A stretch of 64,000 nt of DNA from Hygrocybe punicea (taxonomy: Eukaryota; Basidiomycota; Agaricomycetes; Agaricales; Hygrophoraceae): NCBI GenBank assembly GCA_963556145.1, contig OY744473.1, forward strand, positions 3,224,001 through 3,288,000, given 5' to 3'. Below, in pieces: positions 1 through 11,436 of the stretch. The notes below the pieces were generated by a model. That model was given only the letters and a program-made list of their open reading frames with translations. It did no database searches and had not been told where the DNA came from. Every line of letters begins with the position of its first letter. Within the stretch, counting starts at the first letter, position 1. The position numbers were made by a program, and so were the translations under genes.

Positions 1-347
1 ATACAAGCCACTGATCAGTATAGTGAAAAAATCCCCCTTTCTCACCCTATTTTCGAGACGAAGTTCAACCTTTAAAAATGCAGCTAAAATTCTTTTAAAA
101 AAATGGGAATCAGACGCTTGATCATGTAGTTTAATGGGGACAGAAATAATAGACGTTGCAATGGAGATAGAGAAATTAAGCCTCAGGGTAAGGTGCCAGT
201 CTCAATCTCGAAGATTCAACAATTTGAACAATACCCTGTCATTTCCGAGAGCTCAATAACAATTTCCATTACTTGTATGAGTCTAGAATGCTTTTGATAA
301 CAATACAATAGGTGCAATACACACATCCGAGCCCACTCCATGGGGCA
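1..347. other. 3' flank of the first gene, no gene seen
   Basis: About 350 bases with no supported reading frame. It is AT-rich and lies downstream of the minus-strand gene that ends at 348. I see no terminal repeat or RNA gene in it. Confidence 0.4.
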
Positions 348-3300
348 CTACGTCTCATCATCACTGTCCACATCCATCCAATCTGAGACGATTACAGGCT
401 CTGGAGGGTGCAAATCTTGACGCAGTGTAGTACCAGTGTTTTGGGTGGTGATAAGCTCCCTATGAACCTGTCAGCAACATAGTAGAATATCAAATGAACA
501 CATACTTTTCATAGCGAGATATAGCGGCAAAAAGTGCTTCGAGTTTCTTTGCTTTCTGCTTGACATGAGATTTGATTGGTACCTCGCAGTCGTTTCTGAT
601 TCGGCGGTGAACTTCAAGTTGTTCATCGATATCCTTGTTGTTCATCTTGTCAATTGCAGAGCGATTCGTAACGATGTTCAGCGCTGCTAAATGTGTGAGT
701 TTTTCCTGGTTTTTCTGTTTCTTTTCGGTGTTTTTCTGTCGACGTGCATTGGCCAGTTTCTCTTGCGAGTCGAGTAGCGCAGTACGGAAAGCTTTTGATG
801 AACCATCTGAATCCCGTTGTCAAGCTAAACGCATGACAAACTGATGGTCGTCTGTACTAAATTTAGCATCCATGAAAGACTGCGTCTCATTACGGTGGAA
901 TGCCGCTGCGCTAGAGAAGTGTTCGATGGTGGTGTTTGCATTTGACCGTGAGTGTCTTCGCCATTGTCCAAGGGCTCCTTCATTGGCATCGTTTGTTGAA
1001 CACATGAATGCCATTCTTCGTTCTGCTGCTGTCATCGTGTCAATAAGTCCACCAGCTGAGAATTCAGATGCAAAACGCTCCCAAGTCTCAAGAGCGCCTT
1101 GAAAGAAAGCGACGAGCACTTGGTGCAAAGATGGGAGGTTATCTAGCATTGCATGAATAGCGGCGATAGCTCTTGGATCCTCCCAAGGCAAGCCATCAAG
1201 GGTTGAAAACTTGTAAGACGACGAGGCACCAATCAGAAGCAACGGATCATTGATTATTCGGACAATATGCATTTGAAGCTCGTCGTGTAGTGGCCCCAAA
1301 TCGAGGAGGTTGACGTTTTCAGCACCTGGGCCCCGCACTGCTCGCATATAGGGTATTGTCACAGACTGTGCATATAGAACTAGAACGGCAAATTCAGTGA
1401 GCGTAGGTGGATCACATAGTGCGGCGTAAAGATTGTATTCCATGTGATTGAATCCTGGTTTTTCTTTTTTGTCGCGCACTAGCTCGAGGAATGCAATGTA
1501 CTGAGGAAGATATGTGAGCAGTTCTGCTGCTGCGTTGCAATAAGACTGATATCGAGTGTTGCTTGTGTCTGGAAATTTGACAGACGTCTTCTGGTCCGTA
1601 AGTTCAAGCTTGACCCGTTCGAAGTAATGCCGATGAAGATCTTGATGGCCTTTCTTATCGTCTTTGTTGTTAAAAAGGGCACCAGCTAGACTTGCCGCTT
1701 TGATTGCACCACGTCCACTGGACTCGATGGCATGCTGAGCAGCTGTTCCGGCAGGATCCAGTCCAATTACAGAAGCATTGGCCTTGTTTGCGAGCAAGAC
1801 TGGAGGAGCGGTGTCAAGGTTTGCCCAGCATAATTGCATCGCCTTGTTGCCGCCTTTCACAGAGTTCAGTTCCTTGTGCATGCAGCATCCACCACGAACA
1901 AAGAGATCAATCTGACGTTGTTCCTCGCACGAGAGTTTACCGAAAGCAAGAATACCAAGTGATTTTGCTAGCGCCTTGGTCACATCACCACCAGCATCAG
2001 CAAGTTCCTTCTCAGAAAGTCGACAGATAGCTTCCCCAATTTCGTCTGGATCCATTGTAGCCATGGCAGAGTTTCCAAGATCAGTACGCGTCACTTCCTC
2101 CTTCCAGGTCTGAGCAAGCCTTGCCGTCTTGAGCTGATCGCTAGCATGATCGCCATTCAAACCAGCTAGTTTGCGTACAAAGTCACCTTCGATTAATACA
2201 GTTCCTTCTCGTTTGGAAAGTGGCGACGCATTGAGAAGAGTTGAAAGATTCCTCTCGACATTTTTCCAGCCTTCGATCTGTGAATCGGCTGTGTGATCCA
2301 ACGCGGCAGCAACTCCAACCAGGCGTGTTGCATGTCGGACTGGTGGAGACGACCCAGATGAGGTTGATTCCAGACCATACGATGGAACAGGAATTGCAAC
2401 ATGACGCGATTCATATGTGATGTTGCGGTGACTAGTCCCATCGCTGCTTGCAGTGAAAGCTTTATCATAATCAATTATATTAAAAGAATACAAAAAATCA
2501 TGATATACTTTTTGCGTTTGCAATCTCATAGCCCAACTGGATGTCGGCAGCAACTCCAGCCTCATTATTGGCCCGTTGGACTGTACGACGGCTCATCTTG
2601 CGAGAAACTTTGACTCCAAGCTCGTTTGCGACAGCGACCATGACATCGCCAACTTGATCCTGGGAACAACCAGCCTTGCATAGCTTCCGTGCTAATGCTC
2701 TAGCCTTGGGCGTATAAGTTCCATGAGAGGTGACAGTCCATATAGATGCTTTCTTTCTGAGATTCAGAAGGCGACGAGCGCGTTGCTTGGAGAGATTGCG
2801 AGATTCTTGAGCACGTAGGGTGCACATCTGAAGGCGCCTGATTTTCAGCCGTAGTTTTGCCGTTGTGTCATGATTTGCAGTTAACTTGATATTTGCAGAC
2901 TCCAAAGACGAATCGAGATGGCGAATCTTCTCAGCGGACACAGAGAGCTCAGCAGCAGATGTGTTTGACAAATCCTGTAGTTGATTGTCCCGTGCTGCAA
3001 GTTCGCTTTGCAGGGTCTTGATTCTACTGAGGAGTTTTTGCTTGTCCCGTTGCTGTCGTTGGATCCGCTTGTGGTACTTCTTTGTGCGAAGTTTCTCATC
3101 CTGAAATGTTTGATGTGCTTGATCCAAAGCAGTCGTAGTCGACCGTAGTTCCATCTGTGTAGTGGAAACTTCACAGTCCAAGCGTCTCATATCTGCACTC
3201 AAACAAGAGAATTGCGCACGAAGATTGAGCGTATCTGCGCTTTGCTGAGTAAATGCGATCTGCAGGGATTTTGCCGCGGCTTGTTCTTGCTGGAGCTTAT

Positions 3301-3451
3301 TCTGTAGAGCTTGCACTTGCATCTGAGCTCGAGTCCTTGCGTTCAAGTGGGGTGTGGATTGCAGAGGTATGTTTTCTTTATTAGACCATCTGTGGGATAC
3401 CAGATTGCGAGCGAGTGCCTTTTGAACAGGAGAACGACGCCTGCGAGACAT
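348..3451 (-). pseudogene. Coiled-coil / RNase H-like family protein, one in-frame TGA
   Basis: I chose the ATG at 3451, before an Arg-rich start (MSRRRRSPVQKALARN), because the upstream in-frame extension looks like leader. Exon 1 (3451-2509) encodes a basic N-terminus, a long coiled coil and a small domain ending near QLGYEIANAK. An intron of 49 nt (2460-2508, GTATAT..AAAG) keeps the frame. Exon 2 carries a SSDGTSHR block and a C-x2-H block (CCMHKELNSVKGG), which resemble an RNase H-fold transposase core with a zinc-binding insert; this assignment is tentative. The frame continues past a TGA at 820-822 into a Lys/Gln-rich helix, and after a probable intron near 458-500 ends at 348-350 in an acidic tail (VDSDDET). 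From memory this resembles a multi-copy agaricomycete family. GCT TGA CAA fits an Arg codon CGA changed to TGA. Confidence 0.6.
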
Positions 3452-3559
3452 TATCTGAGGGAACAAATAAGAAAACTTAAAAGAATGTACAAAGAACTTG
3501 AAATTATGAGAGTAGCATAGCGCGTTGAGTACAGGACTCGGATGTGCAAGGCTCACGTG

Positions 3560-4337
3560 TAAAATAGCAATACACTGTTGGACACATTTTGCATTTGTAC
3601 GATGACACTTTGGCTGCTCGAATTATCACAATATCTTCAGGATCTGGAGTAAATATGTCTAGGATCAGATTGGCCATATGAAAAAAATTTACCTCGCATA
3701 TTCATTGAACGCATTGCAAATCTTTCAATGAAAACTTGATATCTCATTTAAAATTATGTTATGAGCAAAATTATTTGTACATTTGTTAGATGTACATGTA
3801 CACTGAATTATCATCTACATAGCTTAATTTTCCAAAGTGTGAGGAAAGTGTTCTAGCTAATGGACGATTCGAAGATTTTGGGAACGGCAACTTAGGTGAG
3901 GGAAAGCCACGTGGATACCGTGGGAACACTTTTCAACTTGTAGGGCAATGCCCATCACCACTCTTCGGCGATCAATGTTTCTTTATCACCGAGCCCAAAC
4001 CATGCGCATACATTACTAGTCCCTCCAGCGCGCACGCCGTCTGCAAATGGTTCGCGCGCGGGTATGCGAGGTGTCCCTTCGTCAACGGGCCTTTCTTTGG
4101 GACAAGGAGCCGGTGGGCACCTTGTGCCCCATTCGATGTCACCTCATCTTCAGCAGAGCCCGACTTCTTTACCATCTCTGTCTCAAATACAGAATCAGCC
4201 GTCACCTCGTCTTCATCAGTCGTCGCTGTCTCGCTGACGATGGTCTCCCCGCTACTGCAACATCAACAACCAGTGGGCAGTTCTCAGAGCGGATATTAAT
4301 CGTTTTTTACAAACTCATCTTTTTTTTTGACTCTTAT
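3560..4337. other. Unassigned stretch with one open plus-strand frame lacking ATG
   Basis: From about 3823 to 4302 the plus strand is open for roughly 160 codons without an early ATG. It encodes a Cys-containing stretch (KPCAYITS, VCKWFARGYARC) and then a Ser/Thr-rich tail ending SSQSGY. It is followed by a T-rich segment resembling a 3' UTR. It may be the last exon of a gene whose 5' part is lost. The opposite strand is also partly open, so coding status is undecided. Confidence 0.25.
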
Positions 4338-4630
4338 TACCCTCTACTCCGTTTGATCTATTCCTTCTCTTTCTGCTATGTATTCTAGCTACTCTTTCCA
4401 ATCATACGCACGTATTTATGTGCAGTCTTATCTGAACGTGGTCGGCGACGTGAAAACAATTCTACCAAGAGCGATTAGTGCATATTGAGAGTTTGACGAT
4501 GAACTCGGGATAACAACAATGCGGGAGCAAATGAAACTCTCGAACAATTCTTTTCCACGGCCAGGAGAATACAAACAGTAGAAACCAAATAAGAAGATAA
4601 TAAAATAAAAGCAAAAAGTTGACATCAAGG

Positions 4631-5078
4631 TCAAAGTTCTCGATTCCGCCAGCCAGCGTAGAGCCTGATGAGACGCAAATCCGCGTCGTAGTGCGTGGCA
4701 GTACGATGGGGGTTCTGATGGTTTTTGACCATCTCATCATACATCTCTTCCATCGTCTGACTATCCTCCTCCTCCGGTACGTAGGAACGATCATTATTGC
4801 TGTCGTCAGCGGGATATTGGGTCCACACATCAAGGTACTGTTGCAAGTTTCGCATATGATCCGCGTATTCAGGTTCCTCCTCTGGGATGTAAGTCTCGAC
4901 GGCCCCGGACTCGGACACTCGGACACGTTCACGGTCACGTTGGAGGGGCTGGGCGCGACGTCGTGGTCGGGAGGGACCGGGCTCAGATGTCGCATGCCCT
5001 TCTGGACCGATGCCGAGCTCGGAAAGCATGCCGTTGAGGACAGGGGCACGCCGGAGGTATAACGGTTCGTTGTCGATA

Positions 5079-5111
<33 letters not shown>

Positions 5112-6510
5112 CTGCCCCTGCCCCTGCCCCTGCCACGATTCCAAAATGGCAGGCCACCATCATCAGGCCTTGCGTTCCCCGCTTGGCGTTTCGAAGGGAC
5201 CTCCTCCTCCTCCTCCTCCTCCTCCTCCTCCTCTCCTCTATTTGGGGCTGAGGGGGAGGGTGGGTGTACATCGGGATCAGCCCTAGGTGAGGAGTGGGGA
5301 CTCGGTACAACAACAGAACCGCTGGGAGGGAAGAGAGGTACATAGTTACAGAGATCACGTGGGGGCGCGAATGTCTCCCTACGTCCGGTGGGGGGATCCG
5401 GATAAGCCGAGGAAGAGGATGAACTAGAGGTGGATCTCGGTCGCCACTGCGTTGAACCTGAGCCTAAAGACGGAGTACCGCGGGGAGGCCGTGCGTTCTT
5501 CTTCTTCCCAGCGGGGAGTTTGGGGGATTTTCTAGAAGTGGATCCCGTTGATTTCGACGAGGAGGACGAGGAGGAGGCTTGCGCATCCGAGCGAGTACGC
5601 TTTGAGCTTCGGCTATTCTCTGCATCGAGAGCCTTTTGTTTGCCTTTGGGAGAACCCTTCTTTTGTTCGTCAGACTTATTCTCGCTCTGTAGTGGGTCGT
5701 TGTTCGCTTTGAAAGTTCGCTCAGAGACTCTGGCCGATTGTGGCATTTTCCTCTGGTGACGCTTGGATGAAGTAGGTGGTGGAGTCTTGACAGGGCGTGG
5801 ATGACGTGGGGTAGAGGGAACATCGACTTCACGGCGAGCACGTTTGTTGCGCGCTGACCCGCCGTTGGTGTCTAATTCATCTTCATCCGACAATTCAGAA
5901 TCGTCGTGCGAGCGTTTGCGGGTGTCCTATGCGGTCGAGGAGGACTGCGTACGAGACGAGGACTTGGAAAGTCCGCGACGATTTGTCAGACTGCATAATA
6001 TGAATAAAAAAATAGAAAAAAATAGGTAGGACCACGACGAACAACTGAGGTGGCAACAATCCTCCTATTCCCTCCTCAGGGATGGCGTGTGGGGAGAATA
6101 TGGATACTGGTTCAGGGAAACCGTTCCTGGAGTCACTACAAGGGGGTGTATTAGAGAAACCAGCGATGGGAAATATATGGGATAAGACGAACGAGTCCAA
6201 TTTAAGTGTGGGATGGGGGGAGGACGAGGAAGAGTCATTGTCGTCGTTATTGTTGTGGTCGTCGTCACCATCGCGAGCCTCTTGATCACACTCGTGATCA
6301 TCAGCCGTTTCATCCCGTTCTCCATCTCCCCCTCCATGGTTGTCCTCTTCTTGATGGTTATTGTCGACGCCCCCGCCCAACCGTCCTGCTCCGTCATCCC
6401 TACTGCAGCCTTCACCCTCGTCCTCATCAGACGCTGCGGTATTCTGGGCATCACGTACTATGCGGGAAGCTACATCATTGCCAGCAACCTGGCCAACGAG
6501 CTCGATGAGA
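4631..6510 (-). pseudogene. Large disordered protein, copy 1, 5' truncated
   Basis: Homologous to the complete gene at 37676-40308. The exon 1 remnant (about 6510-6043) carries the acidic Asp/Asn/Glu-rich segment. An intron follows (5991-6042, GTTCGT..GCAG), then exon 2 (5990-4631) with Ser-, Arg- and Glu-rich low-complexity sequence and the conserved C-terminus (AYGWRNREL-like end). The promoter, start codon and about 170 codons present in copy 2 are missing, because the sequence is cut at about 6511 and joined to the 3' end of the secreted-protein gene. An internal deletion collapses about 80 codons into a run of Glu. No function is recognised. Probably not expressed as a normal protein. 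Confidence 0.75.
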
Positions 6511-6519
6511 GCCGGGGTC

Positions 6520-7350
6520 CTAATGGAATTCGTTGTTCTGTTGAAGCAGTACTACGTACTTATGACCATGCAACCAAGACCCCACACCATCGAAGTACCA
6601 CCTTAGCCTTCGCCCTCTTTCTATAGCGGCGTCAGCATCCTCTTGTGCCTGCTTTAACTTCTGCTGGAAGTATTCATTTCGCTCCCCAATCTTGTAGTAT
6701 CGGTCGCAAAGGGCGAGTGATTCCTTGAGATCCAATTTTACTACCTCGAGTTGTTTTGTGGCAACGTCGAACACCTTCATGACGGCGGTGTTGGCAGCCC
6801 GATCTACCTTCGACTTCTTCTGCATGAACTCTGGGTGATGAGAAAGCACGCTGCCTATATATTGGTTAAGTCTTATTGCGCTGTTGGCTTCTTGCACTGC
6901 TTTCTCGCGTTCGTTGGCGGCATTCACATCCCACAGCTCCCAGGCGAGGAGGGCAGTTTTCCTTGCGTCGTCCAGTCTCTTGTCCAGTCTCTGGTTGAAC
7001 GCCTGATTCTGCATACTCTCGATGACCCGGGAGCGGAGTCCGCGGTAGTTTGAAATTGCATCAGGAATATTAATGACCGCCGCGGTCATTCTCTCCATGG
7101 TCCGCTTGGCGGCATTGAAAGCATCCTGGGCCTCTTGCAGCTGCTTCGCAAGAAGAGGGTGATTTGGATGATTTGCCCACTGTTCCGCGTCTACGCCGAG
7201 CTGAGACAATGACCCATGGTAGGCCCTTTGGAACAACTGCATCCCTTCCCGTCCTGTAAGGGCTAATGGCGGCGGGATCGGTCCCGCTTGAGTGTATCCT
7301 ACCACAAGCCAGAGGGCGAGGGCGGCCGCAAACAAAGTGTGTGGGTGCAT
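6520..7350 (-). CDS. Secreted helical protein, copy 1 (diversified mature domain)
   Basis: This 276-residue protein has a clear signal peptide (MHPHTLFAAALALWLVVGYT, predicted cleavage near residue 22) followed by PIPPPLALTGREGMQLFQRA. The mature part is Ala-, Glu-, Lys- and Gln-rich with heptad-like spacing, suggesting a helical bundle, and has few cysteines. Residues 1-43 are identical to the copy at 40739-41548. The rest aligns in patches (NAAKR, ISNYRGL, NAANEREKA) separated by strongly diverged segments. The last about 20 residues lie next to the deletion junction near 6511 and may differ from the ancestral end. No family is recognised. A secreted, fast-evolving (effector-like or recognition) role is inference only. 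Confidence 0.75.
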   Translation of the reverse strand: MHPHTLFAAALALWLVVGYTQAGPIPPPLALTGREGMQLFQRAYHGSLSQLGVDAEQWANHPNHPLLAKQLQEAQDAFNAAKRTMERMTAAVINIPDAISNYRGLRSRVIESMQNQAFNQRLDKRLDDARKTALLAWELWDVNAANEREKAVQEANSAIRLNQYIGSVLSHHPEFMQKKSKVDRAANTAVMKVFDVATKQLEVVKLDLKESLALCDRYYKIGERNEYFQQKLKQAQEDADAAIERGRRLRWYFDGVGSWLHGHKYVVLLQQNNEFH

Positions 7351-7611
7351 ATTGAAATAGATGGAAGAAGGAAATGCTTCAATGACCCAATGAGTAAAAC
7401 CCCTGCCACTCTTCAGGTGATACGAGAACTCACAGATACGGTGTGAAGTGAGTGTTGACTCTACTATTGAGAAAGACGACGAGCGACCAGCGGTTTGGAG
7501 TTAAGAGTGCTTCTAAAGGACATGATGAGTGTATGAACACTACCAGGCTTACAGAAAAACCCACAGACGACCGACCGGCGGTTCAGGGGAAGGAGGGCTC
7601 TGCTGAAAATT

Positions 7612-7635
7612 CGAGGCCTTTATATAATATTCTGT
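7612..7635 (-). promoter_or_regulatory. TATA-like element upstream of secreted gene copy 1
   Basis: An AT-rich TATATAAAGG-like box on the minus strand lies about 270 bases upstream of the ATG at 7350. It is conserved at the equivalent place in copy 2 (41819-41840), where it is longer. Start-site use is not proven. Confidence 0.4.
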
Positions 7636-7870
7636 GCACACCTATTCGCAAAACAGACTTTTTTCAATGATCGCCGTCGTCAAAGCAAATCCACAGCTCT
7701 GAATCCAATTAGTAGAATCTAAACAAAAATTCGACACATAAACCGTGACCTAGAAGCCGAGGTGCCGAGCCACGGCGCTGGTGCATCAATCCCAGTCAAA
7801 AGTCCGTAATTTAGGGTAGATTATATTTGATTACTGTAGTTTGTTTCGATTAAACGCTGCTCGTACCTAT

Positions 7871-8719
7871 CACAGGGTGCGCAGTAGCATACCATGTCAC
7901 ACAGTATCTTGAAAGTACTTGACAAGTATACTAAATATCATTACCATAACATTCAACATGGTATTGTAACAGTATTCAGACATAAACTACAATACTTGTG
8001 CTCAAATTCATCTGAAGGTATGAAGGCAAATGAGACTTATACCCTTTCAATAACATCAAGCCTTTTGTTTCACTACTTTTACTGTATTTACAGCAAAGTA
8101 CTGTATAGTTCAGATAGAATACTTGCAGCCTAAGATGAATAAAAGTATTAAACTAGTAAGGAAGTTGTGCCACTTTCACTACTAGGATACCTTTTGAATC
8201 CTTTCAAGATACAGTGTGAAATAGTATAGTACTATTGCCATATTGTGGATTTAAGATACTGTGTCAATACTTTTAAGATACTTTTATTATAATAAAAGTA
8301 CTGAAACAGTATCTTAAAAGTATTGACACAGTATCTTAAATCTACAATATGGCAATAGTACTATACTATTTCACACTGTATCTTGAAAGGATTCAAAAGG
8401 TATCCTAGTAGTGAAAGTGGCACAACTTCCTTACTAGTTTAATACTTTTATTCATCTTAGGCTGCAAGTATTCTATCCGAACTATACAGTACTTTGCTGT
8501 AGATACAGTAAAAGTAGTGAAACAAAAGGCTTGATGTTATTGAAAGGGTATAAGTCTCATTTGCCTTCATACCTTCAGATGAATTTGAGCACAAGTATTG
8601 TAGTTTATGTCTGAATACTGTTACAATACCATGTTGAATGTTATGGTAATGATATTTAGTGTACTTGTCAAGTACTTTCAAGATACTGTGTGACATGGTA
8701 TGCTACTGTGCACCCTGTG
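7871..8719. mobile_element. Palindromic MITE, copy 1 (849 bp)
   Basis: The whole element is a near-perfect palindrome centred near 8290, with arms of about 415 bases. It starts CACAGGGTGCGCAGTAGCAT and ends with the reverse complement. It is flanked by TAT at 7868-7870 and 8720-8722, a 3-bp target-site duplication. CAC ends with a 3-bp duplication suggest mobilisation by a CACTA-type transposase. The right-hand TAT is also the left duplication of Harbinger-like element A. The 79-codon frame seen on each arm is a mirror copy and not a supported gene. Confidence 0.85.
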
Positions 8720-9020
8720 TATAGTGGGTCTCAAGTCCGCCTAGTGGTTCCCTACCAGGAATCCTGCTGCGGTTCCTGAGAGCCAAATTAGGCAGGACTT
8801 CTAAATATGGCATTACTTAGGGTTATGTGTTGCCGCGTTGCCAGCGTGGCATTAGATAATGCCTAACCTTTTGTTAAGTCCATATACGGCAAACTTATCC
8901 CAGTACATGAGAGTGTCAACACCTTGTGACAGCACTGATCTTGATGTAAGGCTGTTACAGCATATAAATACATGGCTGTTTGTCAGAGCAGCCAGAACAC
9001 TTCTTTGAACCGCTGCCATC

Positions 9021-11436
9021 ATGCCTCACCAATCCCACCATCAAAAACTGCTCCTGGCTCTGAATCAAGTCAAATGTGACCTCATCCAGAGGAAATATTA
9101 TGACTTGGTTGGGAATCTGATTGAAGATCTGATTGAAGATTTGCCTGACCATTTTGATTCTGATACTGAGACTGGTACTGATATGGACATGTCAGATGAT
9201 GCCTTTCCATCCTCAGACCTTCCCTCCGATGATTCTATGAACATACCCAGCTCAGACTCAGAAATAAGCAACCAACTCTCCAACTACCTGTTCACGGCAC
9301 TGGTCGATGCTATTGGAGCTCTTGAAGATGAAGTCAGAAAGGCGCGAGTCCTCAGAACTTGTACTTGTGTTTCCCATGCCCCCCAGCTTCATCTCCTTGA
9401 TGAATGGTCTCTCAACGACCCTCGCCGTTTCCGAAGAAAACTCCGTGTCGATCCTCCTGTTTTTGACAGGTTGGTTGAACTAATTGAAAACCATCCCATT
9501 TTTGCCTCTGACCGCCAACTCCCTGTTCGAAATCCAATTGGCAATTTTTCTGAATCGTGCTGGCCACTATGGGAACGCTGCAACCAGTGAAGATGTGGCG
9601 GAATGGGCAGGGGTATCTGTGGGTACAGTCTACAATTGCACTAACTGTGTTATGATTGCAATTGCTGCCCATCATGATGATGCCCTATCTTGGAATCCTG
9701 AGGATCCTCGTTGTCTGCATGAGAAGAATATGGCAAAGAAGTGAATGGAGAGCAAGACTTGCAAGGAGTGGAAAGGTGGTTATTTGACTGGTGATGGGTC
9801 ATGCTTTCCCCTCTTCCAGAAGCCTGGGCTACATGGAGAGTCTTTCTATGACAGGAAGTGTAATTATTCCCTTAATTGCCAGGTTCTTTTATATTTATTC
9901 TCTTGGTCTCTTTTTCTCAAACATTTTCTTGCAGGTTATCAGCCTTCCACATAATTTACAGATTGTTGATTATGTTACTGGCATAGTGGGGAGTATCCAT
10001 GACTCCACTGCCTTTGCAATGTCCTGTGTTGCAGAGGAGCCCAACATATTCTTTTCTGCCAATGAGTGGATGTGGGCAGATTCAGCATATCCATGTTATA
10101 CTTGGTGTATCCCACCCTTCAAGAAGCCTGCAAGAGGGAGCCTTACTCCATTCCAGAAGAAATTCAATTATTTTTTATCAAGGGTATGCTTTTATTTTAA
10201 TATTACACATGTGCTGATTCAAGATATTAGATTCGTGTATGTTCAGAGCATCTTTTTGGTGCTCTGATGGGCCGATTTTCCTCCTTATGGGAATTGCGTT
10301 TCCAAATTCAAGATCAAAAGAAATTCAACTATGTCAATCTCTGGGTGCGGTGTTGCTTGATTCTACACAATTTAATTATTCGGATTGAGGAGGAGCTGGG
10401 GTTGAATGATACAACTGATTGGGCCACACAGGGTGCGCAGTAGCATACCATGTCACACAGTATCTTGAAAGTACTTGACAAGTATACTAAATATCATTAC
10501 CATAACATTCAACATGGTATTGTAACAGTATTCAGACATAAACTACAATACTTGTGCCCAAATTCATCTGAAGGTATGAAGGCAAATGAGACTTATACCT
10601 TTTCAATAACATCAAGCCTTTTGTTTCACTACTTTTACTGTATTTACAGCAAAGTACTGTATAGTTCAGATAGAATACTTGCAGCCTAAGATGAATCAAA
10701 GTATTAAACTAGTAAGGAAGTTGTGCCACTTTCACTACTAGGATACCTTTTGAATCCTTTCAAGATACAGTGTGAAATAGTATAGTACTGTTGCCATATT
10801 GTGGATTTAAGATACTGTGTCAATACTTTTAAGATACTTTTATTATAATAAAAGTACTGAAACAGTATCTTAAAAGTATTGACACAGTATCTTAAATCCA
10901 CAATATGGCAACAGTACTATACTATTTCACACTGTATCTTGAAAGGATTCAAAAGGTATCCTAATAGTAAAAGTGGCCCAACTTCCTTACTGGTTTAATA
11001 CTTTGATTCATCTTAGGCTGCAAGTATTCTATCCAAACTATACAGTACTTTGCTGTAAATACAGTAAAAGTAGTGAAACAAAAGGCTTGATGTTATTGAA
11101 AAGGTATAAGTCTCATTTGCCTTCATACCTTCAGATGAATTTGAGCACAAGTATTGTAGTTTATGTCTGAATGCTGTTACAATACCATGTTGAATGTTAT
11201 GGTAATGATATTTAGTATACTTGTCAAGTACTTTCAAGATACTGTGTGACATGGTATGCTACTGTGCACCCTGTGCCAGAAATGATTGTGACAATGAGGG
11301 TTATGTTGAGGGTGAGGAATATGGAGGTGAAGAGGAGAGAGAGGGTGAAGAGACAGCTGACCATAATGATCCTGACACTGCTGCAGGAAAAGAATTTCAT
11401 CAACACCTGGCTACACTTGCACAGTCATTCGACTAG
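9021..11436 (+). pseudogene. Harbinger-like DDE transposase A, broken
   Basis: The N-terminal part (9021 to about 9525) is acidic, followed by an HTH-like region. The reading frame then shifts by one near 9525-9540. Conserved blocks follow: FLNRAGHYGN, EDVAEWAGVSVGTVYNC, the first acidic block YLTGDGSCFPLFQKPG, SIHDSTAF and NEWMWADSAYP. A stop at 9742-9744 sits where the homologue at 56.3 kb has Trp. An intron-like segment lies near 9885-9935. The MITE at 10427-11275 interrupts the C-terminus; ignoring the insert and one copy of the CCA duplication, the frame reads through to the stop at about 11434. Inactive copy. Confidence 0.8.
10427..11275. mobile_element. Palindromic MITE, copy 2 (849 bp)
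   Basis: Same length and nearly the same sequence as the element at 7871-8719, with the palindrome centred near 10850. It is flanked by CCA at 10424-10426 and 11276-11278. It is inserted in the 3' part of the Harbinger A transposase gene, whose frame resumes after it. Confidence 0.88.

Larger units (their letters stand above)
4338..7675 (-). repeat. Segmental duplication, copy 1
   Basis: This block is near-identical over long stretches to 37386-41925 and has the same orientation. Homology starts in the T-rich segment near 4338 and runs past the start of the secreted-protein gene to about 7675, where the copies diverge. Relative to copy 2 it lacks about 0.9 kb or more (junction near 6511), about 250 bp inside the Ser/Glu-rich coding region (now a poly-Glu run near 5200-5235), and two of three 21-bp repeats upstream of the secreted gene. 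Confidence 0.9.

Noticed and set aside
7894..8133. 79-codon frame (MSHSILKVLDKYTKYHYHNI..) seen four times at 7.9, 8.5, 10.5 and 11.1 kb
   Set aside because: The frames are mirror images on the arms of the palindromic MITE. The repetition follows from the palindrome; there is no domain or start context to support a gene.
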